Below are positions 8,296 through 17,355 of a stretch of DNA of 64,000 nucleotides, one piece after another (positions within the stretch are counted from its first letter, which is position 1; each line of letters opens with the position of its first letter). The notes under the pieces are model-generated. The model saw nothing but the letters and a program-made list of their open reading frames with translations. It had not been told where the DNA came from and did no database searches. This DNA comes from Aestuariibacter salexigens DSM 15300. GTDB taxonomy: Bacteria; Pseudomonadota; Gammaproteobacteria; Enterobacterales; Alteromonadaceae. Made by a program: the position numbers and the translations under genes. The DNA lies in NCBI RefSeq assembly GCF_000429145.1, contig NZ_AUBH01000013.1, positions 1 to 64,000 on the forward strand, given 5' to 3'.

Positions 8296-9738
8296 TTAGT
8301 CGTGGTCAGTAACCACTGGATGACGGTAGCTAGTGATTGAGTTAGCGTTAAGTACAACAGTGTCGGTGCCACCATTTTCTAGGTTGATAGTCTGAGTCGC
8401 TGCAGAGATGCTGCCATCAGTACCTTCAACTTCGATAGTTGCAGAAACACGTGTACGACCAGTCAGATCCACCACGTCAACAGCGCGCAGTGCTACCATT
8501 TCACCGGCAGGAACAACACCAGTTGCACCAGCAAGCGGAGTGATAGTCGTTGCAGCTTCACCAACGAATGTCATGGTGTATGCCGCATCTGTAGTACCGC
8601 GGTTAATGATATAGATACGCTGGTTGTAGTCAGCGAACGTGGTCAGGTAAGGCACTTCGATAGTAGTGGTGTCATAAATGATTTCACCCATACCGTCGGT
8701 CAGCGCGTCATCAACCAATGTGATGTCATACTGGCTCTTCATGATTGTCTCGGTGCCGTCAACGGTCACACACAGGTACCAGTCCTGAGCAACGATTGCT
8801 GTGTCAGCAACTGCAGTCAGCGTAGCAGTATCCATAGCTGTGTTGATAGTTGGAGTCAATACAGTGCCTGAACCGTCACACGCAGCAGCGGTTTCGAATG
8901 TCCAAGTACCGAATGAGAAGTCACCAGTAAACACTACGTTCTGAGAGTCATCTAGGATGTCAGTATTGATTACTAACGTACCGTCCGGCTCGAAGAAGTT
9001 AGTTGCTGGAGTGAAGTCACTCGCATCAAGTGAACCAGTCGCACCAGTAGTAGTTGTTGCAACGCCAGTGTCAGGCTCAAACTGCGTGAAACCGGATGCA
9101 ACAGTAGCAACCAATGTATTTTCATCAGTGAAGTTAGTGATGTTCGATGCGTTAAGAACAGTCAACAGGCCGTCGCCGCGAGTGTACAGAGAAGCGGTTT
9201 CGTTAACAGAATCCGCTGCTGTTTCGTACAGATTGTAGGTTACGTTAGAAACTGAACCTACGCTGTATGGAGCCATGCGGTATGTACCAGCGCTCAGGTC
9301 AACGCGATCTGTTGGCGCCAAGTCACCACCACCGCTTACTGCTGCCACTTCGAAGATAACGTAGTCGTCGCCAACTGCACCACCTTGTGAAATTGTTGCA
9401 GTGTAGTCAGTACCAACCACCAGAGCGGTACCAACCGAATCGGTCATCGTAAGAACTGGTACCGCGCCGAAAGTCGCACCGTCCAAGTCTACGCGTACGT
9501 ACTTAGACGTACCTTCACCGATTGTAAAACCAAGCGCAGAGTTAACGTCGATGTCACTGCCACCAACGCCACTCAGGTTCGTCACGATCAGGTTTCCTGA
9601 TACGATATCAGTCCCATCAATCGTTTCATTCGCGATTTGAATCGGACCGGTAGCACCGGTGTTCAGATTCACATCAGCGAGTGCTGCTTGAGTGAATGCA
9701 GCAGCTACCGCAGCCGCAATTATTTTTTTGTTTAACAT
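8296..9738 (-). CDS. Exported acidic Thr/Val/Asp-rich protein (candidate surface-layer protein)
   Basis: 480 residues. Signal peptide of about 21 residues (KK then an Ala-rich core, cleavage after ALA). The mature protein is very rich in Thr, Val, Ala, Asp and Gly, contains only two Cys (both in its middle third) and almost no Lys, and is predicted beta-rich. That composition resembles secreted surface-layer proteins of marine Gammaproteobacteria such as the Slr4 family, but homology was not tested. A strong AGGAG site lies 6 nt before the ATG, the leader is long, a terminator follows, and codons look biased to the preferred set, all pointing to high expression. It lies directly downstream of gspK on the same strand, making it the natural candidate substrate of the adjacent T2SS-like system. 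Alternatives: a pseudopilus-associated or biofilm matrix protein. Confidence 0.75.
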   Translation of the reverse strand: MLNKKIIAAAVAAAFTQAALADVNLNTGATGPIQIANETIDGTDIVSGNLIVTNLSGVGGSDIDVNSALGFTIGEGTSKYVRVDLDGATFGAVPVLTMTDSVGTALVVGTDYTATISQGGAVGDDYVIFEVAAVSGGGDLAPTDRVDLSAGTYRMAPYSVGSVSNVTYNLYETAADSVNETASLYTRGDGLLTVLNASNITNFTDENTLVATVASGFTQFEPDTGVATTTTGATGSLDASDFTPATNFFEPDGTLVINTDILDDSQNVVFTGDFSFGTWTFETAAACDGSGTVLTPTINTAMDTATLTAVADTAIVAQDWYLCVTVDGTETIMKSQYDITLVDDALTDGMGEIIYDTTTIEVPYLTTFADYNQRIYIINRGTTDAAYTMTFVGEAATTITPLAGATGVVPAGEMVALRAVDVVDLTGRTRVSATIEVEGTDGSISAATQTINLENGGTDTVVLNANSITSYRHPVVTDHD

Positions 9739-10050
9739 TTAAAACTCCTGCAAGAGTAACTATAGTTTCTTGATTGTCATGGCACATTGCCACCAAGTCC
9801 TTGGTGACCACGCACCAGACTACCTGCAATAAGCTACATTAGAAGGTAGCGCAATTCAACTTTTTATTATGGTTTTATCAGTATTAACACGAACTTACCC
9901 GTGAACACTTCGCGAGATCTTTTAGCACGTCCATAGATGCTATGCAAGGATAGAGTAGATAAAGAGCTACGCGAATGCAAGTTAGAGGAAAATTATACGC
10001 GATTTGACGTCAATTAGCGGTTTTTAGGGGTCAATTAGAATACCTAATTA
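9739..10050 (-). promoter_or_regulatory. Promoter region and long leader of the 480-residue exported protein
   Basis: 312 nt without a gene. Read on the minus strand it holds two direct copies of CTAATTGAC (10030-10038 and 10009-10017, starts 21 bp apart), then 11 nt, then a perfect -10 hexamer TATAAT (9997-9992). The -35 position is occupied by the proximal repeat rather than a good TTGACA at correct spacing, suggesting an activator-dependent promoter. Transcription from here would give a leader of about 250 nt, containing a 7-bp inverted repeat (CACCAAG/CTTGGTG, 9791-9806), before AGGAG and the ATG. No start of transcription has been mapped; this is read from the sequence. Confidence 0.5.
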
Positions 10051-10995
10051 CTATTGTGTATACGTTGGGAGCAAAGTGAATGGAGGGAGGTTTCCTTCAC
10101 CTACTTTTACCATTACCTCGTTATTACTTATCGCTGACTCAATATTGATAGAAAAATAACTACCGTTAATTACGCCAAAATAAGGTTCAGGCACACCACT
10201 GAGGGATGGTTCCAATGCAAGAGCGTCATTCAGCGTCAATATAGCAAGCCCTCTCTCTCTTCGCTGCTGCATCTGTTCGTAAGAGTTTGGCCACAGTACT
10301 TTCCACAAAAAAAGAGGTACTGCGTTCAGGTTTAATGTTTGATCACGATTAATACTGCATTGCTTAGCCATTTCTGGATGCATTGCAACGATTTCTTGCC
10401 AACTGGCGACTTTATTAAGCTCGCTACAGGACTGCAGTAAAAAATTAGCAATGTAGCCCAAGTCTCCGCGTTCGTAAAAAACCTTTTCTGCCCCAACTGG
10501 CGATCGCCAGTCATCATCATCCCCGTAGTCAATTAGAGTATCTTTGAGCGTGCGCAGCTGCATATCTGTCAATCCCAGCCCTTGAAGCCACTTTAATACC
10601 CAGAAAGCACGACTGTTATTTACCGGAATGAGTCCTGATTGATTCTGCATGCTAAACGTTAGATTGTTTTCTTGAACTTCAGTTCCGTCCATCGGGAGTT
10701 CATCACCCACGACCCTGTGAACAAAAAAACCGTCGAGTCTCTCAGCACCCTTGGCAAGTTCACCGCGCGAAACTCCTGCAGGCGTAATTCGTTGGGTGGA
10801 AACCAGGTATATGAGTTCATTCAACTTGGCATCAATAGCGGCTTGCTGTTGTATATTACCTTTCGCTGTCTCAGCCAATGTCAGTCTTTCCTGCATCACT
10901 GCCGTGGTTGCACTGATAAGCAGGGTCAAGATGACCGCTATTACTAATACAGCAATAAGCACCATGCCTTGTTGTTTTTTCTTGGGCGCATGCAT
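10051..10995 (-). CDS. gspK: T2SS minor pseudopilin GspK-like
   Basis: 314 residues from the ATG at 10995, which lies 2 nt after the gspJ stop; an upstream in-frame extension to 11079 would run inside gspJ. The N-terminus is a prepilin signal (KKKQQG then MVLIAVLV) with no Glu at +5 of the mature form, as is normal for GspK, which caps the GspIJK pseudopilus tip. The large globular part contains the GDDDDWRSPVGAE stretch and LNLNAV, typical of the family. Last gene of the minus-strand gsp operon; length is normal. Cleavage needs a prepilin peptidase encoded elsewhere. Confidence 0.87.
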   Translation of the reverse strand: MHAPKKKQQGMVLIAVLVIAVILTLLISATTAVMQERLTLAETAKGNIQQQAAIDAKLNELIYLVSTQRITPAGVSRGELAKGAERLDGFFVHRVVGDELPMDGTEVQENNLTFSMQNQSGLIPVNNSRAFWVLKWLQGLGLTDMQLRTLKDTLIDYGDDDDWRSPVGAEKVFYERGDLGYIANFLLQSCSELNKVASWQEIVAMHPEMAKQCSINRDQTLNLNAVPLFLWKVLWPNSYEQMQQRRERGLAILTLNDALALEPSLSGVPEPYFGVINGSYFSINIESAISNNEVMVKVGEGNLPPFTLLPTYTQ

Positions 10996-10997
10996 AT

Positions 10998-11576
10998 TCA
11001 AAACTCGTACTGACCAAAGCGGGCTAATTCGGGAGGCACTTCTGCCTTCTCGGGCCTCAATACTTTCGCCAACGTCCACACTTCACCGCCAATGGCAACT
11101 ATTCTTACAGCAGACGGCACTTTGCCCTGATTATCAGTAAACCTATTCGACCAACCTTTACCAGACGCCAGATATTCAAACTCGTAGCGGCCATCGAGCC
11201 GCATAATTTCGCGGATATCAGGATTCGTTTCAGTGCTGAACACCAGGCGTGTTTGACCGCCTGTTTGCTGTAACTGCCATTCGATTTTGTGTGGCACACC
11301 CAAATTATCGTCAGGGGATGACAAGCTGATAAAGGAAAAGCGGGTTGGCTCTCCTTCTACATAAACTCGATTGGGATGGTACAGCACCGCTTTACTTACA
11401 CTTTCGCTAAACCAGTGCCGCGGCAGCGCCGATTGATTCATCAGCATATCGCGCGTACCTAGACGGGCGAAATTATCCCAGGTGGTAGATAGTCCCTGAG
11501 CCATCAATGCGCTGGCCAGACCGGTAATAACCAATACCACCAGCACTTCCACCAACGTGAACCCACGACTTTTCAT
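10998..11576 (-). CDS. gspJ: T2SS minor pseudopilin GspJ-like
   Basis: 192 residues from the ATG at 11576, which overlaps the gspI stop as ATGA; a longer start at 11624 would only add residues before the prepilin leader. The leader is MKSRG, then FTLVEVLVVL with Glu at +5, then a globular beta domain. GspJ joins GspI and GspK in the initiating tip of the pseudopilus at the inner membrane. Translational coupling with gspI is evident. Confidence 0.87.
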   Translation of the reverse strand: MKSRGFTLVEVLVVLVITGLASALMAQGLSTTWDNFARLGTRDMLMNQSALPRHWFSESVSKAVLYHPNRVYVEGEPTRFSFISLSSPDDNLGVPHKIEWQLQQTGGQTRLVFSTETNPDIREIMRLDGRYEFEYLASGKGWSNRFTDNQGKVPSAVRIVAIGGEVWTLAKVLRPEKAEVPPELARFGQYEF

Positions 11577-12010
11577 AAGCCGAACTCCGACAGCTCCTGC
11601 GGAACATAGTTGGGGTCTCGCCATTGTCGGACCGTTTTGGTTTGGATATCGGTGATCAATGTATTCTGGTCATAGACGTTAATAGAGATATCGAACAAGG
11701 CCACTATCCAGGCCGGCTGTCTGCGATAATATTCATCGGTTGAAATGCGTGCCACATCTGCCCGCCACTCGAGTCGCAGATCATCTATCGTCATCTGCCC
11801 CTGACGCACGTCTTTGAGATTCACCAGAGCCAGTCTATTTTTGAATTGTTCGTATATACCGGGCATTGCCACACTGCGTTCAATGCTCGTCGTACTTTTC
11901 GTTGCTGTGCCAAACCACTCCCACACGGCAGTGAAGAATAACGACAATATGACCAGTGCGACCAGTGCTTCAATCAGCGTAAAGCCGCGTGAAAAATAGG
12001 GATTACGCAT
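11573..12010 (-). CDS. gspI: T2SS minor pseudopilin GspI-like
   Basis: 145 residues. Prepilin leader MRNPYFSRG followed by FTLIEALVALVIL (Glu at +5). The start ATG overlaps the gspH stop (TGATG). GspI nucleates the pseudopilus tip with GspJ and GspK. Length and order within HIJK match standard T2SS operons. Confidence 0.86.
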   Translation of the reverse strand: MRNPYFSRGFTLIEALVALVILSLFFTAVWEWFGTATKSTTSIERSVAMPGIYEQFKNRLALVNLKDVRQGQMTIDDLRLEWRADVARISTDEYYRRQPAWIVALFDISINVYDQNTLITDIQTKTVRQWRDPNYVPQELSEFGL

Positions 12011-12393
12011 CAGCTGTCTAGTTGCTCAGCGAGCTCACAGAAAGGCGGGAGCACGTCGAGCCGTGCTGTGCCTGCACCTTGTTGAATGGACACTTCCCCG
12101 CCAAGACAATAACCGTTTTTCAATACTCGGACAGGCGTCACGATACTCACCCCGGTATTCTGCATGTCGAGTTGTTGTATAGAGGTGATGCGCACTTCAC
12201 TGTTATTGAAATGGGCCTGCATAGGTAGCTGCATCAATTTACTTTGCAGCTCACGCTTGATAGCCGTTCTTTCGCGAGCATCAATCCACTGGAACAGGCC
12301 GGGCGCGGCGAGTGAGGCGGCGAGCCCGATGATGACCAGTACAACCAGAATCTCAACTAGCGTGAACCCGCTAACTGCCCTGCTGCGGCACAT
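12010..12393 (-). CDS. gspH: T2SS minor pseudopilin GspH-like
   Basis: 127 residues with leader MCRSRAVSG and mature FTLVEILVVLVIIG (Glu at +5). It overlaps the end of gspG by 23 nt and the start of gspI by one base. It is short for GspH (about 150-190), with a compact beta domain holding two Cys. GspH links the tip complex to the GspG filament. Confidence 0.83.
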   Translation of the reverse strand: MCRSRAVSGFTLVEILVVLVIIGLAASLAAPGLFQWIDARERTAIKRELQSKLMQLPMQAHFNNSEVRITSIQQLDMQNTGVSIVTPVRVLKNGYCLGGEVSIQQGAGTARLDVLPPFCELAEQLDS

Positions 12394-12808
12394 AACCTAC
12401 GTCTGCGTTTAACTCATCCCCACCAGAGGTGCCATCGGCGCCCATGCTATACAGATAAAACCCCTGAGGAGCCTTGCTGTCTCTGCGATATTGGTAAGGA
12501 TTATTCCACGGGTCCAGCGGAAGATCTTCATCCAGGTACGGGCCATCCCAGAACTGAGCATTACCTCCGGGAGGGCTCTGTAGATGGGAAAGCTCATTAG
12601 GATAAGAACCAACGTCCAATCGGTAGGTTTGTAATGCCATTTTGAGCATTTTTATCTGCGTTTCCGCCGTTCTGACTTTAGAACTGTCAACTTTGCCGAA
12701 AAACTGCGGCCCAACCAAACCAGCCAGCAAACCGAGTATAACCAGCACCACAAGTAGCTCTATCATGGTGAAACCACGATTTTTTTTGTAACCACGACCT
12801 GAATTCAT
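12371..12808 (-). CDS. gspG: T2SS major pseudopilin GspG
   Basis: 145 residues. Leader MNSGRGYKKNRG, then FTMIELLVVLVILG with Glu at +5. The C-terminal half has the hallmarks of GspG: DVGSYP, a GPYLDEDLPLDPW segment, PYQYR, and the calcium-site loop SMGADGTSGG-DEL. It polymerises into the pseudopilus that pushes substrate through the secretin. A GGGAG site lies 5 nt before the ATG. The GspG signature separates this locus from MSHA or type IV pili, whose major pilins lack the calcium loop. Confidence 0.93.
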   Translation of the reverse strand: MNSGRGYKKNRGFTMIELLVVLVILGLLAGLVGPQFFGKVDSSKVRTAETQIKMLKMALQTYRLDVGSYPNELSHLQSPPGGNAQFWDGPYLDEDLPLDPWNNPYQYRRDSKAPQGFYLYSMGADGTSGGDELNADVGYVPQQGS

Positions 12809-12835
12809 AACGCTCCCAATTAATGATTAATCTTT

Positions 12836-14026
12836 TTAGATAGCAATATCTGTTGATGCGGTAATCGCCAGTACGATGCCGAGTATCATGATCCCTATCA
12901 TCACACCGACAATGAGAATTGCGATAGGTTCAAGCAACGTCAACACCTGCTTCATACGCCTTTTGCACGCTGCATCATGCAGCTTGGAGACAGCATGTAG
13001 CATTTCAGCCAATTGTCCGGTTTTATCGCCAACCGCGATGAGGTTGAGCGAGGTAGGCGGAACCAGTCTGGCGCGCTCCATCGCATCGGTAAACGTCGAT
13101 CCCGACTCGATATCGGCGATCATCGCCAGCCCGCGCTGTGTGCGAGTCCGGTACCCTGAACTGTGTGCAGCGAGTTTCAGCGCGGCGATAAGGTCAACCC
13201 GTGATGACAGCATTGCTGCACTCAGTGCTGACCAGCGTGCTGCGTCCTGCTCAGCCAGCCAGGGGCCAATCACCGGCAGCGACAGGGCAAACTCCATGGC
13301 TACCTTTCGAAACTGTTTGTTGGCGATGAGTCCGGCAACCAGACCGACTAACGCCAGCACAACGAGACCGACCCACTGCGGATTTTCATTCGCCATTTTA
13401 CCGGCGGAGAGCACAACATATGCCAGCGTAGGCAACTCTTTACCTTCATCTAACATATGACTGAACTTTGGTACGACGGCGAAAAAGATGATCAACATGG
13501 CAACAATACCGCCGCCTATCAGCACCAAAGGATAAGTCAACGCGCTACGCACATCGCTTTTGACCGATTCCTCATACGACATTTGCTCAGCTGCGTTGGT
13601 CAGCGCCACATCAAGTCTTCCTGTGAGTTCACCGGCTTTCACCAGATGCGGCACATACTCCGGAAAAGGCAAATCACTTTCCCCCATTGCCTCGGATAAT
13701 GACTCACCACCCTCTATACGACTGGTGATCGCCTTAAAGCCTTGCGCCAGTTTTGGATGCTCTTTATTTTGCGCCAGCGCTCTGGTTGCATCGATAAGCG
13801 ACACACCAGATGAGGTCAGGGTTGCCAACTCCTGTATGGGCATGACCAAGTCGGACTCTTTGACTCTTCGTCCTTTCAGGCTTTGCGATTTTGGTGCAGT
13901 TAACGAAAAGACCTCAACACGCCGCTCCTTGAGGGTACGCATGGCATCTCCCTCGCTGACCGCCTCTATTTCACCCTGAATCACCTGCGACGTGCTCATA
14001 TCGACGCCGTGATATTCAAACTTCAC
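12836..14026 (-). CDS. gspF: T2SS inner-membrane platform protein GspF
   Basis: 396 residues, two repeated cytoplasmic T2SSF domains (about 68-190 and 270-390) and three membrane helices (near 165-190, 215-235 and 365-390). Starts with GTG overlapping the gspE stop (GTGA), with GAGGAG upstream, so translation is coupled to the ATPase. GspF is the polytopic hub that contacts GspE and GspL and supports pseudopilus assembly. Full length. Confidence 0.93.
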   Translation of the reverse strand: MKFEYHGVDMSTSQVIQGEIEAVSEGDAMRTLKERRVEVFSLTAPKSQSLKGRRVKESDLVMPIQELATLTSSGVSLIDATRALAQNKEHPKLAQGFKAITSRIEGGESLSEAMGESDLPFPEYVPHLVKAGELTGRLDVALTNAAEQMSYEESVKSDVRSALTYPLVLIGGGIVAMLIIFFAVVPKFSHMLDEGKELPTLAYVVLSAGKMANENPQWVGLVVLALVGLVAGLIANKQFRKVAMEFALSLPVIGPWLAEQDAARWSALSAAMLSSRVDLIAALKLAAHSSGYRTRTQRGLAMIADIESGSTFTDAMERARLVPPTSLNLIAVGDKTGQLAEMLHAVSKLHDAACKRRMKQVLTLLEPIAILIVGVMIGIMILGIVLAITASTDIAI

Positions 14027-15705
14027 GATGACTCCTCATCGCTGCCTGCTACGCGCAGCACTTCCTCAACCGTCGTCAATCCTTTTGCCGCTTTTTTCAG
14101 GCCATCTTCCAACAGACTTCGATACCCCATACGTCGTGCTGCCTGGCGAATATCAGCGACTGGCGCCTGTTGGGTGATCAGTGAACGCAGTTCCCCGTCC
14201 ACCGCAATCAGTTCGTAGATACCCATGCGCCCTCGATAGCCCTTACCATGGCAGTGATGGCAACCCACGGCTTTTTTCCATGTTCCCTGCGGGAGTTCCA
14301 CATCAAGATACTCTGGCGCAGGTGCGTCTTCGGCACAGTGTCTACATAACTTTCTGACCAGCCGCTGTGCTTGCACCCCCTGAATAGTTGCGGCAATAAG
14401 ATAAGGCTCGACGCCTATATCGGCCAAACGGGGAAACACTGAGCAGGCATCATTGGTGTGTAACGTCGATAGTACCAGGTGCCCTGTAAGTGATGACTGT
14501 ACTGCGATATCCGCCGTTTCTTTATCTCGGATCTCACCGACCATGATGATATCCGGGTCCTGACGAAGAAAGGTACGTAATGCTTTTGCAAAGGTATAAC
14601 CGATGTCCGCGCGAGCCTGAACCTGTGTGATACCGTCGAGCTTGAACTCAACCGGGTCTTCGACCGTCAGGATCTTTTCATCGCCCGTTTTCACATCACC
14701 AAGCAACGCATACAGGGTTGTAGATTTACCCGAACCGGTTGGCCCTGTGACCAACACAATACCATTGCTCAGTTTGCCCCAGTCTCGCATCAACTTTAGA
14801 TGGTCATCTTCCATACCTAGCGATGCGAGTGATAAATCGTCGCGTTTTTTAGGTAGCAGTCGCATCACGATTGACTCGCCATGCACATCAGGCGCTGTGG
14901 ATACACGCACATCAAACGCCTGATCGCCGGAGCCAGTCGAAAAGCGACCGTCTTGCGGTAAACGCCGCTCGGCAATATCCAATTGCGACATTAACTTAAT
15001 GCGTGAGGCGATAGCAGGAAAACGAGTCATCGGCTGTTGCATGAATTCAACCATCTTGCCGTCAACCCGAAACCGCACCACCATATTTTTCGCGCCTGCT
15101 TCGATGTGAATGTCTGACGACTCACTTTGAATAGCGCGTTCGATAATACTATTAACCAGGTTGACGACCGGGGCTTCCTCGGCAAGTGCGGCAATATCCA
15201 GAGAATGCGAACCGAACAGATCAGACACTGCGCGCTCTCTGACGACATCATCGCTAACGGTGGCCGCCATAGCCGGTGTCAAAAGATGCAACGCCATGTT
15301 TTTTTCTGATGCTGCAGTTTGCATCACCGACAGCCCCAGATGGTCGAGAATATCCGCCACATAAACATGAAAGGTATCACCTTCCAACGCACAAAACAGT
15401 CCTCTGGTAATGCACCAATCGGCATTCAACCCGCAGTCTTCATATGTTTTCAGTACTTTGTCTGCGTGCGGACAGGCACTGACTTTGTCAATAAGTGGTA
15501 TGCTGCAGGCCTGCGCCAGCATTTCAAATACAGTTTCCTCACCCAGCATACCAAGTCGGATGACTGCGCTATGCAGGGCACAATCCAGCTCTTTTGCGGT
15601 GTTCTCAATAACGTCCAACTGTTCTGGCACCAATCGTTGCGAGTCTGCCAGCCTGGTCATAAATTGCTGATTTAATGCGTCCCGATTTATCGCGTTATCC
15701 CCCAC
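14023..15705 (-). CDS. gspE: T2SS assembly ATPase GspE
   Basis: 560 residues, GTG start. N-terminal N1-type domain (about 20-150), then the N2 and ATPase domains: Walker A GPTGSGKST near 320, Asp box, Walker B IIMVGEIRD near 385, His box near 410, and the zinc-binding tetracysteine CRHC-(~27 residues)-CHHC near 453-484, typical of GspE/PilB. It powers pseudopilus polymerisation from the cytoplasm. First gene of the minus-strand gspEFGHIJK operon, and divergent from the gspL-like gene. Confidence 0.94.
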   Translation of the reverse strand: MGDNAINRDALNQQFMTRLADSQRLVPEQLDVIENTAKELDCALHSAVIRLGMLGEETVFEMLAQACSIPLIDKVSACPHADKVLKTYEDCGLNADWCITRGLFCALEGDTFHVYVADILDHLGLSVMQTAASEKNMALHLLTPAMAATVSDDVVRERAVSDLFGSHSLDIAALAEEAPVVNLVNSIIERAIQSESSDIHIEAGAKNMVVRFRVDGKMVEFMQQPMTRFPAIASRIKLMSQLDIAERRLPQDGRFSTGSGDQAFDVRVSTAPDVHGESIVMRLLPKKRDDLSLASLGMEDDHLKLMRDWGKLSNGIVLVTGPTGSGKSTTLYALLGDVKTGDEKILTVEDPVEFKLDGITQVQARADIGYTFAKALRTFLRQDPDIIMVGEIRDKETADIAVQSSLTGHLVLSTLHTNDACSVFPRLADIGVEPYLIAATIQGVQAQRLVRKLCRHCAEDAPAPEYLDVELPQGTWKKAVGCHHCHGKGYRGRMGIYELIAVDGELRSLITQQAPVADIRQAARRMGYRSLLEDGLKKAAKGLTTVEEVLRVAGSDEESS

Positions 15706-15838
15706 ATCAGGTGAAATTTTTGCCTACATTATTACCGGCTTACTGAATAAAACATGAACGTGTTAACTCGATGATTAACCTCGTTAAAAGTTTCGGGTAT
15801 ATTACCGCACTAAATGACGAAGACGAAGTGAAAATAGG

Positions 15839-16774
15839 TTGGCGTCCACACACATTTCAACAGGGTATGCAGCGCTCGAACGGGCCAAGCGGTCGATTGA
15901 ACGCCTTATCTGGCCGGATGAAGCGAAAATCGACACTCAGACCGAGACGTTCTTCATTTTCCGTCCGTTCCCAAAGGGGCTAAGTGCACAAAACAGGGAT
16001 GACTGGGTGGCATTACAGGTTCGAACCAATGCGCCTTTCATTAACTGCAGCCACTACTGTTTTGTTAGCACACTGGGAGCACACATCTGGTATGCAACCA
16101 ATACGCTAAATGGGCTCCCGGAAACCGCAGCTGTCAACAGCCAAAAGGATGGTGAGTGCTACATCAAAGGTCAAACGCAGTGCTATAGAACAAAATGGCA
16201 AAAAGGCGTTATGACTGAATGCACGCGGCTAGACACACTGCCGGAAAACGCCACGGCTGTGCATAGTGACAAGACGCTGCATAACGCCTGGGGGCTACAG
16301 CACAAGTTGGACGTCTTGATGCGCAAACCCACTTTTTGGACGAGTACTGTTGGCGTTGGTTTTGTCTGCGCGCTGTTATGGGCAACGGTAGGGCATATCA
16401 CAATCACGATACAGTCTGCCAATACTGAGAGCGCCCGCAGCACGTTGGAGAACACCGTTGGAGAGTTGCTGGATAAACAGGCATCCTTGAGGCAATACCA
16501 ACAGCAAGTCACTGAGTTGCAAAATTGGAAAGGTGCACAGGGCTTTTTCCCAGATGCTTATGGATTGATCGCGACCAGCCTGAATGAATACGGAAACTGG
16601 AATGCGAGACGCATCACCTGGCAGGACAAAACGCTGACCCTAGAAGTCCAGAAACCCAATCTTGATATCACGACGTTGGTCACCCAGCTAGAGAACACCG
16701 CGGGTATACAAAGCATTTCTATTCGACCGCATAATGAAGCCGATACCTGGGTGCTGGAGGCAACCTTCATATGA
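15839..16774 (+). CDS. GspL/PilN-like inner-membrane assembly protein (start uncertain)
   Basis: 311 residues from a TTG start, with a cytoplasmic part of about 165 residues, one membrane helix (about 172-192) and a periplasmic coiled coil plus a small ferredoxin-like domain ending LEATFI. This is the plan of GspL or PilN/MshI-type proteins, although the cytoplasmic part is shorter than in GspL (about 240). Position before gspM- and gspC-like genes supports GspL. The TTG has no good ribosome site and an in-frame stop lies at 15815-15817. A different frame opens with ATG at 15771, so either the start is weak or a frameshift lies near 15870. The last codons overlap the next ATG. Confidence 0.7.
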   Translation: MASTHISTGYAALERAKRSIERLIWPDEAKIDTQTETFFIFRPFPKGLSAQNRDDWVALQVRTNAPFINCSHYCFVSTLGAHIWYATNTLNGLPETAAVNSQKDGECYIKGQTQCYRTKWQKGVMTECTRLDTLPENATAVHSDKTLHNAWGLQHKLDVLMRKPTFWTSTVGVGFVCALLWATVGHITITIQSANTESARSTLENTVGELLDKQASLRQYQQQVTELQNWKGAQGFFPDAYGLIATSLNEYGNWNARRITWQDKTLTLEVQKPNLDITTLVTQLENTAGIQSISIRPHNEADTWVLEATFI

Positions 16775-17355
16775 CATCACTTTATGAAAAACTGCAGCAC
16801 AGCAATCTTGGACGGGAGCTTAATGCCAATAAGCGTTTACAGTGGCTAATTGCTCTTGTCGCCATTTTGGTCATGTTGTCGTTTGGCAAGCGGGCCGTGG
16901 ACTCGGTTGCACCTGCACAGAATGAACTGGCCATGGAACTCAACCTGTTGGCCAGATTACAACACTCTGCCGCCCAACCCTTTGATGATGAGCAACTGAC
17001 CTCAGCGCAAATCCTCGCACAGCAAGCCAGACAGCGCATTGATGTAGCACCATCAGCCAGCACGGCTGAAGCACAAGCATTAGCGTTAACTGAGTTTACC
17101 TTTAAACCGCTTATTGAGCGCAGTCGCATTACCCTGCTTGGCTCACAGGAGCTAAATTTTGCCGGGCAGCGGTTTTTCCAGGTACGTATGGAAATGAATG
17201 GTCAGCTGGATGAATTGAGACTCATTGCGCTCCTCAAACTTATCGACAGAGACATGCCGGGCACCCGTCTCTCTTCGTTGCAATACGCCCCTAAAGCGTC
17301 GAACACCATCAATGCCGTTGTTGATATGCTGTTTGTCAGGAGCGGCGATGAATAA
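16771..17355 (+). CDS. GspM/PilO-like inner-membrane assembly protein
   Basis: 194 residues: short cytoplasmic start, one membrane helix (about 25-42), then a periplasmic coiled coil and a small alpha/beta domain. This matches GspM, MshJ and PilO, which pair with GspL or PilN to couple the ATPase to the periplasmic channel. The ATG overlaps the upstream stop (ATGA) and the 3' end overlaps the next gene by 8 nt, so all four genes of this arm are translationally coupled. Sequence identity to GspM itself cannot be judged by eye; the order is the main evidence. Confidence 0.72.
   Translation: MTSLYEKLQHSNLGRELNANKRLQWLIALVAILVMLSFGKRAVDSVAPAQNELAMELNLLARLQHSAAQPFDDEQLTSAQILAQQARQRIDVAPSASTAEAQALALTEFTFKPLIERSRITLLGSQELNFAGQRFFQVRMEMNGQLDELRLIALLKLIDRDMPGTRLSSLQYAPKASNTINAVVDMLFVRSGDE

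Noticed and set aside
12876-13460. 194-residue plus-strand open frame within gspF
   Set aside because: It lies fully inside a well-supported gspF and shows no domain or coding signature of its own.
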